Origin: Favolaschia claudopus
Lineage: Eukaryota; Basidiomycota; Agaricomycetes; Agaricales; Mycenaceae
NCBI GenBank assembly: GCA_037176885.1
Contig: JAWWNJ010000054.1
Location: forward strand, 1,054,001-1,118,000
Reading direction: 5' to 3'
DNA length: 64,000 nt
This document shows, in pieces, positions 44,906 to 55,544 of the stretch. Below the pieces are notes generated by a model. The model was not told where the DNA came from. It did not search any database and was given only the letters and a program-made list of their open reading frames with translations. Each line of letters opens with the position of its first letter. The stretch's first letter is position 1. The translations under genes were made by a program, and so were the position numbers.

Positions 44906-45351
44906 TCTACAGCTGGAGTCCCACACTGGGTGAATTCGTGCGTAATGGCATTTCCTCCCAGACACATTAGTCTGTTAGTGACCGCGGGGGTGTGACAGTT
45001 GCTCGACCTATGCCGGCATGTGCGGAGTTTGAATACTCTCTCACGGATTCTGGTGCTTCGTTCTCCCTCATCCCATAGAGCTTTTGCAAGGTTTTAAACA
45101 GCCGAACTGGACACTCGTTGATTTGGCAGGCTTATAATCAAGTCAGCATTGGAGGAATATTCTTACTGGCAACAACTCACCAATGAGTTTGACCCTTATA
45201 TCTAAGACATTTTGGATAGGAATTTCGGCTGAAATCACGCTCAGCGGTGTAGAACGAAAGTCGAGGAATTTTAGAATTACGGCATCGTCCGGGCACCAAG
45301 CCGGGCATCAAGGTCTTCAACAGACTTCATTGTTGTTGTAGCGTCTGTCTA
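44906..45351. other. Unassigned spacer
   Basis: Possibly the 3' tail of the LINE. No motif and no long frame. Confidence 0.3.
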
Positions 45352-45787
45352 TGGTGCGCTCGGCCCAAACACCACCGAATTGCACCTGATCAGAACCTTC
45401 CCATGACTGATCCTCTGGTGAAAACACTCCGATTAGGTAGTAGACTAATCACTCTAAAGGAATTTACCATCACCTCAAAACTCACAATAAATTCTTTTTT
45501 CTCGAGGCGGATTTGAGACATCAGTGATGGCATCAGTCAATCAGTCATGTGAGCTTACGGAATATGCCCAATTTGGGTTCCGACTCTGGCTTCATATGCT
45601 CCAGAGAGGTCCATGAGCTATATCCTACACTCATGAAAGCTGGGGAGTACGTCCTGAGTCTGCCCCAACCTTATTCTGCAGCAGAAAATGCAATTTAAAT
45701 TCGAATTTTTTCCGCCGGTCGATTTGAGACATCACTGATGGCATCAATGATGGGACCTATTTGGTGGTGTTTAGGCCGCGCGCACCA
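45352..45787. mobile_element. 436-bp MITE, TGGTGCG family
   Basis: The ends are TGGTGCGCTCGGCCCAAACA and, inverted, TGGTGCGCGCGGCCTAAACA, with TA at 45350-45351 and 45788-45789. It shares its ends and the internal ATCACTGATG motif with 1172-1616. Confidence 0.78.
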
Positions 45788-45892
45788 TACGAGAGACTAC
45801 CGGACACATTCACCGGCATCTTCTGGTCCACCCACCAGTAAACAAAGCGGACAACTTGGAATGCTTCTAAGAATTGTTTAGGTTAACGACCC

Positions 45893-45910
45893 AAAAAAAA
45901 AAAAAAAAAA
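45893..45910. repeat. A18 homopolymer
   Basis: An uninterrupted run of 18 A in a stretch without genes. It could be the poly(A) end of a retroposed sequence, but no source is visible to its left. Confidence 0.5.
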
Positions 45911-46031
45911 GTGTCTAAATGTGTGACAAATGTCACTGTGACTGCTGACATAAGGATGCGTGCTTCCATCCTAAACGTCAGTGTACGTGGCAGTCACGTG
46001 TAGCGCTAAACGCTCACCTTGCTCAAGAACC

Positions 46032-48197
46032 ATGCACAAGAACCTCAATGTCCTCGTCATCGAACCATTCGAACTGGTCTGCGTAACTGTAGAGGCTTCC
46101 TCATCTCCTTCCAAAGTCAAGCAGGAGGTTGCCTCCCACCTATCAAAACCACTGTCCAGTTTCTCGCTCTTACAGGTGTGCAACTTGGGCGGGCGCTGAT
46201 CTGACCGACTGACGTTTTCAAGCTTTCGCAAACCGTGAAAGTTCCCCCAGATCTAGTTTCCATTCATGAAATAGAGGATATTCATCTTCAGGAATTGCCT
46301 ACAGTTTGGAGCTTTGGAGTTTTGTTCACTGTGGTGGATGAACTTCACCTCGTCGCCGCGATTCGTCAGAGATTTCCCGGCTATTTGACCCTAAGGTTTT
46401 AGCCAGGATCTTCGTGTTTCACCATCAACATCTACGATACCGCGACCAACAGGCTTCGAGCTCAAACCCATGCTTTGATCGATCGTTTGAGTTCTCTTTC
46501 CAACGGCTTTGGGGCCAAGTTTTACAAGGTAAAAAATCACACCCCGTCTGCTTCGGCACAACTCACCTGTCCCAGTGCCCTGCCAAGTTTGCTTGCGGTA
46601 CATCTGATCAGCGCGCCCACACTGTTGAACGACTTCTGGACCTGGATGCCGATCTTGAATCCATCTGCGGGGAGTTGGATCTGTCAAGTCGCATGTTAGA
46701 TGTATATCCCTGGGGTCCCAACCCGAGTGAGGTCCATTTCATAGTCGACACGGGTGAGTGACTGAGTTGTTTCGTTTGCCCTTGTGTGACTTCGTCTCAG
46801 CAGGTAGAAGCGGAGACCAAGTGGAAGCCCTTCCTGGCAAAAACAACCTTGCAGTCAGGCGGCAACAATATTTTAAGCTCAATCCTGCCAAGTCCCCGTC
46901 ATCGGAGGCTACGAAAGCTCAATCCGAGCGTGCCTTCATGGTCCCACAGAAACTGTTGTGCCCCCCTCTCTCATGGATTCAACATTGTGCTCCTTTCGTC
47001 ATGATATCTCGCACATCCAGCCTTCCACGCAAGACTTTTCCCACTTCTATGATCTACGCCAAGCCATGGTGAAAACGTACACAAAGGAAATTGACCGTCG
47101 GGCTGCCTTGGCCGATGTGCTGGGACATATTTTACCGGAGAAACCGGAGCCCGGTGTCATTGCCAGCTACATCAATGATGGTCAGCTGTCAATCTCGATC
47201 TCCAATACTATCTTCTTGTATTACCTTCAAGAAGTCAAAAACGAGATGATCGGAATTTCTTCTGAACCTACCGGCGAAGTCACTCGGTATTACATCGAAC
47301 AATGTCGTCGTTGCTTGATGGCTGGGTTTGACAAGCAATGCAATTTTCCCGCAATCCTACTCTGTGAAATCGGTGGGTCGCATCTCTTGGGCTTTTTTGT
47401 TCTGTAGACAACTCTCGACAGGACCTTACTTGGTGCTGTATATAGCAGTTTTCACAGATCTGCCCATTGTTGAGCAGGTTGCTTCTGTGGCTCTCCATGC
47501 CCATTCCACCAACTCAGCCAGCATGGAGGCCGGGGCTCGAGTCATAGCGGCCCTGCGTAAAGCATCCAGCGACCTCAACAAACGTTACCCTACTTTGGTC
47601 CTCAGCAACCAACAACCGGATTTTCCTTTTCCGCGGGCATTCCAAATCAACCATGCTTCCGTCGGTTTCACCTACATATCTGTGATCCCCCACAAAAGGG
47701 CTTATTGTGCAGTCTTGGAAGAAGAAAAAACCCAGATATTCGTGAAGTACGCCAAGCGATATTGCGAAGCTGCCCATGCTCTTGCTAGCCGCATGGGATT
47801 TGCTCCAACATTTATTGCTGTGCAACGTGTCGAGGACTGGTGGATGGTCGTCATGGAAGACGTTGGGGATGATTACACAACTCTTGCTGACTTCAAGGAA
47901 AAGGGATATGCAGTGGAAGCACACATTCTGGATGCCGTACGAGAGGCACTAAGTTCTCTTCATGGGGCAGGTTACGTTCATGGCGATATTCGAGATGTGA
48001 ATGTCCTTGTTCGCAGCGGTACTTGGGACGGTCGCCCACAAATTTTCCTTGTTGATTGGGACTGGTCTGGTCCTGTTGGTCAGGTTAGGTATCCAACCAC
48101 ATTAAACTCAGCAGTCATTCGGCCCGAGGGAGCGGTAGCTGGCGCGATGATCGAGGTGTCTCACGATGACGAAATGACCGATCTGTTGGCTGTATAG
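46032..48197 (+). pseudogene. Fungal kinase-like gene, five exons, one nonsense codon
   Basis: Model: 46032-46175, 46223-46528, 46576-46753, 46804-47372, 47422-48197. Introns are 47-50 nt with GT and AG ends, and all junction phases agree. The last exon has a protein-kinase-like fold: IFVKYAKRYCEAAHALA, WWMVVMEDVGDDY, the catalytic HGDIRDVNVL (HGD for HRD) and LVDWDWSG (DWD for DFG), then RPEGAVAGAMI. I recall this C-terminal type from basidiomycete kinase-like proteins often found with Crinkler-type N-termini. The N-terminal part here (LNVLVIEPFELVCVTVEASS) is not clearly a Crinkler domain. Defects: in-frame TAG at 46400-46402, and a frame change near 46890. If these are real the gene is dead; the conserved splice phases argue it was recently functional. 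It is the best candidate host gene in the window. Confidence 0.65.
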
Positions 48198-48484
48198 CAT
48201 GTCAATTCTCATAACTTATTGATATTCTACATAAAAACATATGCCTGCGGTCTGGCGAGCAATTTGCCATCAAGTTGTGGTTGAATTGTAGTATCAGATT
48301 GTAAGTAGGCTGCCAGTGCATTTCATCTGAATTGTCTCCCATTCCCCTGACAGGTCGTTCTAGACACACTGCTCAGATTCTCATTGGTTCCTCCTTGACA
48401 CTGCTCGCCGCACAAGACTGGGTGAGATGCGCCTTATGACGCGCCGCAGGTTCTCTTTACCTCTTTATAATAAGACCCAGGCTT

Positions 48485-48665
48485 TCTCAATTTTACCCAA
48501 GTCCGCTTATTGGCCGGAGCAGAACACGAGCACCGCTTCCCTGTGGTTGCACGTATGGCCAGGGACTTTCTTGCCATCCCCGGAACCAGTGTCTCGGTCG
48601 AGCGATTGTTCTCGCGCTCGCGTCACCTATGTCACGAAGCTCGGGGGTCGATGAAAGCAGAAACT
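48485..48665 (+). pseudogene. hAT transposase dimerisation tail
   Basis: The frame reads AGAEHEHRFPVVARMARDFL, AIPGTSVSVERLFSRSRHLC and EARGSMKAETI, the C-terminal hAT dimerisation signature (FP..A..AR..L.IP.TS...ERLFS). The DDE core and BED finger are missing. It is a relic of a possible helper for the non-autonomous hAT elements in this window. Confidence 0.8.
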
Positions 48666-48715
48666 ATAAGCAAAAAGGGAAGCAAAAAGGGAGCAAAAAA
48701 GGGAGGTGTGAACGA
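48658..48715 (+). repeat. GCAAAAAGGG short repeats
   Basis: Three tandem copies of GCAAAAAGGGA-like units directly after the hAT tail. Similar units occur at 38.78-38.84 kb. Subterminal repeats are common in hAT elements. Confidence 0.5.
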
Positions 48716-48932
48716 ACCTATTATTCTCCAATTTTGAAATAAAATTGTTTCGTCTATGTCTCCCTACGTGTGATGTAGTACTGGTATAGATACAGGATGG
48801 CTATTGAGTATGCCGGGGGATTCTGGTCGATTTTAGCGGATTCTAAGGTGCTGGAAGGCTCCAATCGCGTAATGGATTAGAGTGGCTTAGAGGTCACCCG
48901 AGTGTCTTAGAGACCATCATGAGGTTTTAACT

Positions 48933-49152
48933 GGTTTCGCCGGGATAACCAGCAACTTTGTCTCATAAAGTGCAGCCAAAAACAGTGAGAAACATGACGA
49001 ATCCGGTTGTTTTTTGGGCGTAGACCGGCTCAAATCCGGGAGTACAGGCGCTTGGTGCTATTTCAACGTGCTTGTGGTGGTTTTGTTGTGTGGTAGAGCG
49101 GATTTTATGAAAATTTCCTTATTTGGTAAGTAAATTGATTTTGCCGCAACTG
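48933..49152. mobile_element. 5'-truncated MITE, CAGTTGCGGC family
   Basis: It matches 3470-3690, from GGTTTCGCCGGGATAACCAG to the terminus GCCGCAACTG, followed by TA (49153-49154). The left half is missing. It abuts the RT fragment, and its TA is the same TA found in the uninterrupted copy near 26363. Confidence 0.75.
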
Positions 49153-50081
49153 TATGGTGCGTCAATTGGATACACCGGCCCCCGAGCGGGCCGTGCCTTC
49201 TCACGAAATCTGCCTGCTACACCGTCCGAGCACGCTGTAACCGCTGCAGACATTCTGGCAAATTTCTCTCTGGGTGAGCTTCGCCGTGTCGACTCCCTCC
49301 CCATTCATGAGCAGCGCCGGGTCGTTTACTCACCTGTGGGAACTGTTATCCTCTCGTCTATCAACGATAGCATCTCCTCTGACGCAGTAACACTCTCCTA
49401 CACCTCGCTTGACACCTTCTTTGACCGCCTCCGCCGCCTTGGTCCTGGCGCTCTCCTCTGGAAGATTGACCTGCGGCGTGCGTTTCGCCACATCGTAGTA
49501 TGCCCAGACGACTCTCTGCTGTACGGCTTCTACTTTGACGGTGTTGGTTACATTGACGTTCGCCTACCATTTGGATCCCGCTCATCACCCTTCACTTTCA
49601 ATTTGTTTGCGGAGGCCCTGCACTGGATCTCGGAGCGAATGGGCGCACCTCTTGACCACTTCCTTGACGACTTCTTTGGTGCTCGTACCGCAGGCGAGTA
49701 TGACCTTGCAGAGCGCGACCGTGCAATCTTCCGCGCAATCTGTGACGCAACTGGTTTTTCCGCACATCCGGTTGGGAAGGCAGGGAAGGACATTCCTCCG
49801 TCTACCCGTGGGGTTATCCTAGGGATTGAGATCGACACCGTTGCCTTCACGGTTGCTCTCCCTGCAGGGAAGCTGCAGCGCACCATGGCTACCCTGCACT
49901 CCCTTCTATCCGGAGCGTCTGCTACCCTCTTGGAACTCCAGTCAGTCGCTGGCCTTCTGCAGTTTGCAACGAAAGTCCTGCCGGCGAGGCGCGCTTTCAT
50001 CCGTCGCGTATATGATGCGCTGTCCCGTTTCCCATCCTTTGGTCGGCGTCGCATCCCGAGAGGTGCACGCCGTGACTTGGT
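49153..50081 (+). pseudogene. DIRS/Ngaro-like reverse transcriptase fragment, second copy
   Basis: The frame is open and reads YGASIGYTGPRAGRAFSRN, ILANFSLGELRRVDS, WKIDLRRAFRHIVV, RLPFGSRSSPFTFNLFAEAL, HFLDDFFGA, then the connection region to PRGARRDL. It lacks the frameshifts of the copy at 25.2-28.0 kb, so it shows the original RT sequence. Both ends are cut by DNA elements: a MITE at 49152 and a TIR-element end at 50082. The RNase H part (expected after DLEWWARIL) is missing. The plus-strand ORF start at 49123 lies in the MITE and is not the true start. Confidence 0.8.
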
Positions 50082-50110
50082 GGAGCGCTCCAGTGTTTTG
50101 TAGATAGCTG
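50082..50110. mobile_element. Isolated TIR end of the 10657-11676 family
   Basis: GGAGCGCTCCAGTGTTTTGT and AGATAGCTG match the right end of the 1020-bp element. Nothing else of that element is present, so it is a truncated end joined to the RT fragment. Confidence 0.65.
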
Positions 50111-50221
50111 TCATTCCAGGCAGCTCTTCTTAACTTCTACATGAAAGTTTGGCCCATCAAAATTTCCTAATGCGGAAATCGGTAGCCATTCAATGGCTCC
50201 AATGGCTCTTCGCAAACCCTC
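50111..50221. mobile_element. MITE end, GAGGRTTTGCG family
   Basis: The terminus CGCAAACCCTC at 50221 (followed by TA) with GGTAGCCATTCAATGGCTCC inside is the inverse of 51914-52020. The body is cut at its left by the TIR end. The terminus resembles the GAGACTTTGCG family. Confidence 0.55.
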
Positions 50222-50223
50222 TA

Positions 50224-51911
50224 ATATCTCTGTTCAAAGTTTGTGAGAGAATGCTTATCCGAGGGAAGGAGGATGAAACGATCCAAAAACCACCCGTTTT
50301 TGGACTTTGGCGGGGAACAAACAAGTACACATAATCCACTTCGGCAATCGCGGCTGCCCAGCCCCAGAGTTACAGCAGTTTGCAGACCACGTCGCATCAC
50401 ATGAGAAGAAAGCACAAAAAACACGTCTTCTTCTCTCCTTCGTATCTCTCTCGTTTCGACGACAAATAGCATGATTTTGGTATTGGAGGACTCGCCGTAA
50501 TCCGGGCTTCAAAACGACCATCTTTTATCGCCGAAATCCTGACTTCATTTTGGCCGACATCCACCTTGCTCGTCATCGTCATCGCCGTCTTGGACGCAAT
50601 TCTGGAGAGAATGCCTCGTGTGAAGGCGCGTTAGGAAGGCAGTTCTAGTCGCTTTCAATCTATATGCATTTGTAGCGCGGATTCCGGTTAGATAACTTAT
50701 TGTTCTCGTGTCTCTTCTCTACTTCCACCGTGATCACAGTTTTGTTCTCTGGTTTTGTAACTTTTGTTCCTTCTCAGCCGCGCGTAGTCTCACCAAGTCA
50801 GACTCTACAAGATTTATGATAGTCGATAAATCTATTATATAGAGTCTGAACTTGATGGCGCCTGCCATCCAAGACCTCGGATTCTGTGACACACGTGCCA
50901 GTTCACACGGTCGGATAAGGAAATGACACGTCGTTCGGAAAACTTGGCGGTCCAACTTGAGCCTTGACTTGAGCCCAATATGGAGCTTGTTGGCTGTATT
51001 GAGGGCTTAAAACCCCACATTTACATTTGCCGGGGTTATATTTACCATTGTGAAGCATCTGGGACTTTTGGACGGGGCCGTAATCCCGAAGATAATATAC
51101 TCATTCCATGAACATAATATTACTTGATGAATATGGTCACAAAACGTGAAGTAGCACGGAGTTATGTGTATTTATGGGCTGGGCAGTCTTCCGATACTTC
51201 CCCAGGCTTGCGAAGCCTTCACAGTGGTGGTCGCTGCGTACCACAGCACCGACGCGCATACGTGTCATTCCCCATTGGGGCGTGGGGAAATGCACATGAT
51301 GTTACAACTGTGACAAAACCGAGGTCCGGGTCGACCCCCGCCAACAATTTCAGACTAAGCCGCGCGTAACAATTATCTGCCGTGCGGTGTATAGCACCAG
51401 TGGGGTGCGTCCTCAAAAGGAAAGGACACTAATTTTTCGCCAAATTTCGCTGTGGCGAATTCTATTTTTTTTGCTCGTTTGCCACTGGAGTCTGCGTAGC
51501 TTACTTACTATTAGCCACTTTGTACCACACATACAATACTAAGCATGCCAGATGACTATTTTCTGGAGATCTCAAGACTCATTCTGTGTGCATAATGCTG
51601 CTATGCACATGGAGTAAGATCAAATGGTCCCAAACAAATTATTCTGATAAGTTGTTATATACACCCGGCAGCCACAATTTAAACTTGCACATATGCCAAG
51701 AGCGACCAAAAATGCCTTCCAAGTGCGCCTACACATGGGCGATTCCTTCCAGAATCGCGCCGAGCGCGACAATGTTGGAGAAGCTGGATGTCAAGTGGAT
51801 GTCGGCCAAATTAGCGAGTCTGCGATGCAACCATTGGATGGCTAATGGCTACACAAAAGTCGAGATTCCGGCGCATCGACAAAGGCTAACCCAGGTTTCG
51901 GGAACATAGAA
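50224..51911. other. Unassigned region
   Basis: About 1.7 kb between two opposed MITE ends. Frames at 50221-50582 (minus), 51124-51369 (plus) and 51586-51909 (plus) have no motif. Confidence 0.3.
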
Positions 51912-51913
51912 TA

Positions 51914-52020
51914 GAGGATTTGCGAAGAGCCATTGGAGCCATTGAATGGCTACCGATTTCCGTATTAGGAAAGTTTGATGGGCTGAACTTTTATGTCAAA
52001 GTCAAGAAGAGCTATTTGGA
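51914..52020. mobile_element. MITE end, GAGGRTTTGCG family (right-hand)
   Basis: GAGGATTTGCGAAGAGCCAT preceded by TA (51912-51913), running about 105 bp as the inverse of the piece at 50111-50221. The other end of this element is not seen before the next insertion at 52087. Confidence 0.55.
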
Positions 52021-52086
52021 ATGAAATTCGGATGCTCAGACCGGGGGTAGCCTTCGTCAATACGCCGGAATTCGGACACTTGCGTA

Positions 52087-52959
52087 TGGTGCGCGTCACT
52101 TAGTCACCGCCTCTCCGTGACAACGCTAACTGTGACCCCAGTTTTTGCCCTAATTTTTATTCCTCTTGCAAAACGACTCCTTTTCAACAGAGGAACAACT
52201 TCCCAAGAGGGATTTCCAAAATTTAAATAATTGAAGGAGCTATAAATTTTCACCCCACCCTATTTGGCACTATACACCAATTTCGATCTTGCTGGCCTCC
52301 AGAACTCTCAATACGAGGGATATCAAACACCGCTCCTATGCCAAACCCAAATCGCACCAGTAGGTGCATCAAAAGTCCACTCAAAAAGTCCCCAAATTGG
52401 TTGAAATCCAGGCTTCAATAGGGTGTTTTGAAAAAATTTCGGCCTCCGGCCGCTTTGGCAGTAGTAGGCCCCCGGTCACTACCTATTGCGCGGGTCGGGT
52501 TCGCGACCAGATTCTGGGCTGATTTACTCTATGATTCTGGGTCCATCCACCATTGATTTACTCTATTTCCGAGCGACATCAGGGGTGAAATTTGACTTTT
52601 TTCGCTCAATTTCCTGTTTTTAGCAAGTTTTTAGCCGATTTTCCGTCAAAACTGGTGGCTCACCGTCATCTCTGGATCCTCCGGCTTGATTTCTGCTCAG
52701 AATCTTCAGCCGACGCGTCGAAAATTCAGTGTCCCGGACCCGCTCACGAGGTATGAACCTCAAAATTTCTCTCGCGCTGCGCGCGATTTACTCTATTTCT
52801 GACCAGCTTTGGCTGTTTTCAGCTTCATTTACTCTATTTCCATGACCCAGGTAAGCCGTTTTTGAGGCGTTGTTTTACTCTATGGCCGACCCGCGCAATA
52901 GGTAGTGACCGGGGGCCTGCAGTAGTGCAAAGGAGGCGGTGACTAAGTGACGCGCACCA
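52087..52959. mobile_element. TA-flanked element with nested hAT
   Basis: The ends are TGGTGCGCGTCACTTAGTCA and its exact inverse, TA at 52085-52086 and 52960-52961. Of its 873 bp, 461 bp are a nested hAT element and its duplication, so the original was about 412 bp. The terminal TGGTGCG is shared with the elements at 1172 and 45352, but the inner sequence differs. Confidence 0.8.
52458..52926. mobile_element. 453-bp hAT MITE with 8-bp duplication
   Basis: The element is 52466-52918, AGGCCCCCGGTCACTACCTA to its inverse (about 33 bp), flanked by a perfect GCAGTAGT duplication (52458-52465, 52919-52926). It carries five copies of TTTACTCTAT, all on the plus strand (52523, 52557, 52787, 52828, 52874), likely subterminal transposase-binding motifs. 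No ORF. Confidence 0.85.
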
Positions 52960-52968
52960 TAGCCATTA

Positions 52969-53034
52969 GAGACTTTGCGCAGAGCCACCGGTAGCCACCC
53001 AGTGGCTTTCACGGCATGCGCTGTGGAGCGGCTA
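52969..53034. mobile_element. MITE end, GAGACTTTGCG family, truncated
   Basis: GAGACTTTGCGCAGAGCCAC preceded by TA (52967-52968). Similarity to copies 29037 and 58634 stops after GGAGCGGCT at about 53034. Confidence 0.7.
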
Positions 53035-53223
53035 ATCCCCTTAATATTAAGGGCAAGTTAAGGGCAAGTTAAGACGAAAACCACTGCAAGTCTCAATGTG
53101 AGTAAAGTGGACTCCTACTCAGAATGTGTGGTACTCGTGGTCTCGGAAAGTGATGGCGCCATGGTTTTTCAAGCTTTTCTCAAGGTTGAGTACATATTTC
53201 TGCATGAAGCAAAGTTCTATATA

Positions 53224-53705
53224 GTTGCAAATATCTATGCGGATGTAGCTACCATGATGATGGGATCAAAATGTTGTGATTTGTCTCTATATAGCCAGCA
53301 ATGGCGAATCCCGGAAATTTAGCCTGACGTAGGATTTTTTCTGCTAAAATCCGAATCGGCCTGATTGTAGTCCTTGAACCCGTAATCCATCTGCTAGTTT
53401 TAATTGTGCAAAAATATACAGGCGTTGGCTTGCTAGAAGGGCCGCAAAAGAGCAAAAATGGCCAAAAATGGCGAAAATCAGCCAAAATTGCTGTTTTGTG
53501 AGCCTTCTGGCGACACATCCCCTGTATATTTTTCCACCATTCAAAGCCCTAGATGCATTAGGGGTTTGCGGGCTACAATCTGGCCGATAAAAATCCTACG
53601 TCAGGCTAAAATTTGGGAATTTCGCCATTGCTGGCTGTAGAAAAACAAATCACAATATTTTGATCCCATCATTACTATAGCTACATTCACGTAGATGATC
53701 TCAAC
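53224..53705. mobile_element. 482-bp MITE with long arms
   Basis: The inverted arms are about 115 bp: GATGTAGC, GATGGGATCAAAAT, GCCAGCAATGGCGAA and TTAGCCTGACGTAGGATTTT are each mirrored at the right in reverse order. TA lies at 53222-53223 and 53706-53707. Each arm may be a composite because the match drops and resumes. No ORF. Confidence 0.72.
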
Positions 53706-53707
53706 TA

Positions 53708-55211
53708 TCTAGGACTTCTGTTTGTACCCAATGTTAAGAAAAGATTTTCCAAAGCCCCTTGCCACCTACTGCGGGAGACTGAAGTTATTGTGCCTTCCGC
53801 ACATTTTCAGATCTTGATATTTCCGACACTAAGTATACCAAATGCGCTCGCACCCGAAGGTCTGAGTCACCAAGACAGCGAAGAGTAAGAAATGCCAAAA
53901 CCCGTATACGGTAAAGTTTTCAAAACGGCTGTATCGGGAGACTGACACCGAAAGTCATTTAATTTCACTCGGGTCCCTACATAATAAAACCGTCAATTAT
54001 GCCCAGGAATTCTCAGAACGTTACGGCTGCTCAAAAAAACCGGACAAAGCATCTCCGTAAAGCGAAGAAGGTATACTTTGCTTGGCTGCCGATGTTATGT
54101 TCGCAGATGAAGTCTACCAAACAGTCTGATGACGACGGCTCTTTAGAGCAAGCCACTATACCCGACAAGCCCCCAGATGTTCTCAACTTAAGTCGGGGAC
54201 TTATGCATCCGGAGAAAGGTATATCATGACCCGTCCTGCTCGTCGTTGTGTGTGTCATTTGCAGCGCAGGCTCTGGTTCTCTCCCCGCGGGCCATGTCGT
54301 GACTAAACGCGGTCGCAAGTTTACCAACAGATCTCCCAAGCGGGTACGTTTCCCATTCCTAAAGTACAGATCTCCTGACATCTGGATCCGAGAAGTCTCA
54401 TTTTAAGACGTCAGGAGGTCTGTTTGGAAGATCCCATTTTCAATGACAAATCATCTGAGCATTACTTTTACATAGATCATTGTGTGCTCGGCATGCTCTT
54501 CTCACCAGCACCGTCAAAAGGATTGCCCGGTCAAGCCTAAAAATTGTAGTCAGATTCCCGCGGGTAAGACTGCTTAACGCACCAAAACTTTCACAATCAT
54601 TAATCCGTTTCCAGAGGATTTGTTCCGAAATATTCGTATCCTTCCTGTACGAAAAGCTTGCTTGCGTGCTTTTCTCTCACCCCTTCTATGCTCTAGTCAA
54701 GGACGAAAAGGTGAGCGTTGGCTCTACATACTTACCAGTCGTTGCATCAGTGTCGCAAGTGATCTCTGGATTGGAATTTGGCGTCATTGGGTCAAAAACT
54801 TTTTGTACATCGCCAAAATGCCAAAACGAGTGTATTACCCGCGGGACACCCCCCGCAAACAGTCCCTAGTAGCCCAGTGATGAGGTATAGCGCTCATTTT
54901 ATTGAAGCTACTTGCCCAAGAACCAACAGAAACCCCGGTTCCCGGCCTACAGAGGGGTAGCTTGTTAGTCTCCTCCCAATGTCAGAACTCGATAAACGGC
55001 GGGCTTGAGTTCACTCCCAGAGTCCCAAAAGTGCCAGGGTTCGCTCCTGGAGAATAGACGTGTCCAAACCAACGGGACGCCGGCGAGCTAAACCTAAAAG
55101 CTAAAGATAGGCAACTATGATGGCTCCGCAGGGCTCCGCACGCTCTGAATCCAACTGCGTCATCGCTTGCGGTGACATGTCACGTCACAGTAACGCGCCA
55201 AGCTTTTCCTC
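53708..55211. other. Unassigned region
   Basis: A plus frame at 53999-54229 starts MPRNSQNVTAAQKNRTKHLR and has a basic, nuclear-type start, but no family is recognised and the continuation is unclear. The 54480-54880 frames overlap each other. Nothing is firmly supported. Confidence 0.25.
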
Positions 55212-55388
55212 AGCTGTTGTTGTTAACTTGCACGACGCTGAGGTAGGCTGCAGCTATTTATGTACCAAAGGACCACTTACTTGTATACCATTACAGTAAC
55301 TAATCGTGCTATTTGTCTAGGTACATAATCTGAGCTGTTGTTGTTAACTTGCACGACGCTGAGTAACTAATCGTGCTGTTTGTCTATG
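55212..55388 (+). repeat. Paired direct repeats upstream of the copia relic
   Basis: A 31-bp unit (AGCTGTTGTTGTTAACTTGC and on to GCTGAG) occurs at 55212-55242 and 55333-55363. A second unit, AGTAACTAATCGTGCT and about ten further bases, occurs at 55295-55320 and 55362-55388. They overlap in the second occurrence. They may be part of the copia element's LTR or leader. Confidence 0.6.
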
Positions 55389-55544
55389 TAGGACGGACGT
55401 CCGGTTCTGAGAGGTTACGGGCCCTCGTAGGACGCCAGTTTCACTGCGCCACGTTTTCCGGACGCTATCCAGCTCAACAATAAAACCAACTAGCCGCAGG
55501 AGCCTGCAAACGACCGCAGCTCTAGGCCACGTCATCCGCCAGAC

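Noticed and set aside
48345..48360. CCCCTGACAGGTCGTT as an LTR end
   Set aside because: Only the first nine bases match the TGTCAGGGG terminus; the following sequence matches no LTR here and no opposite end is seen.
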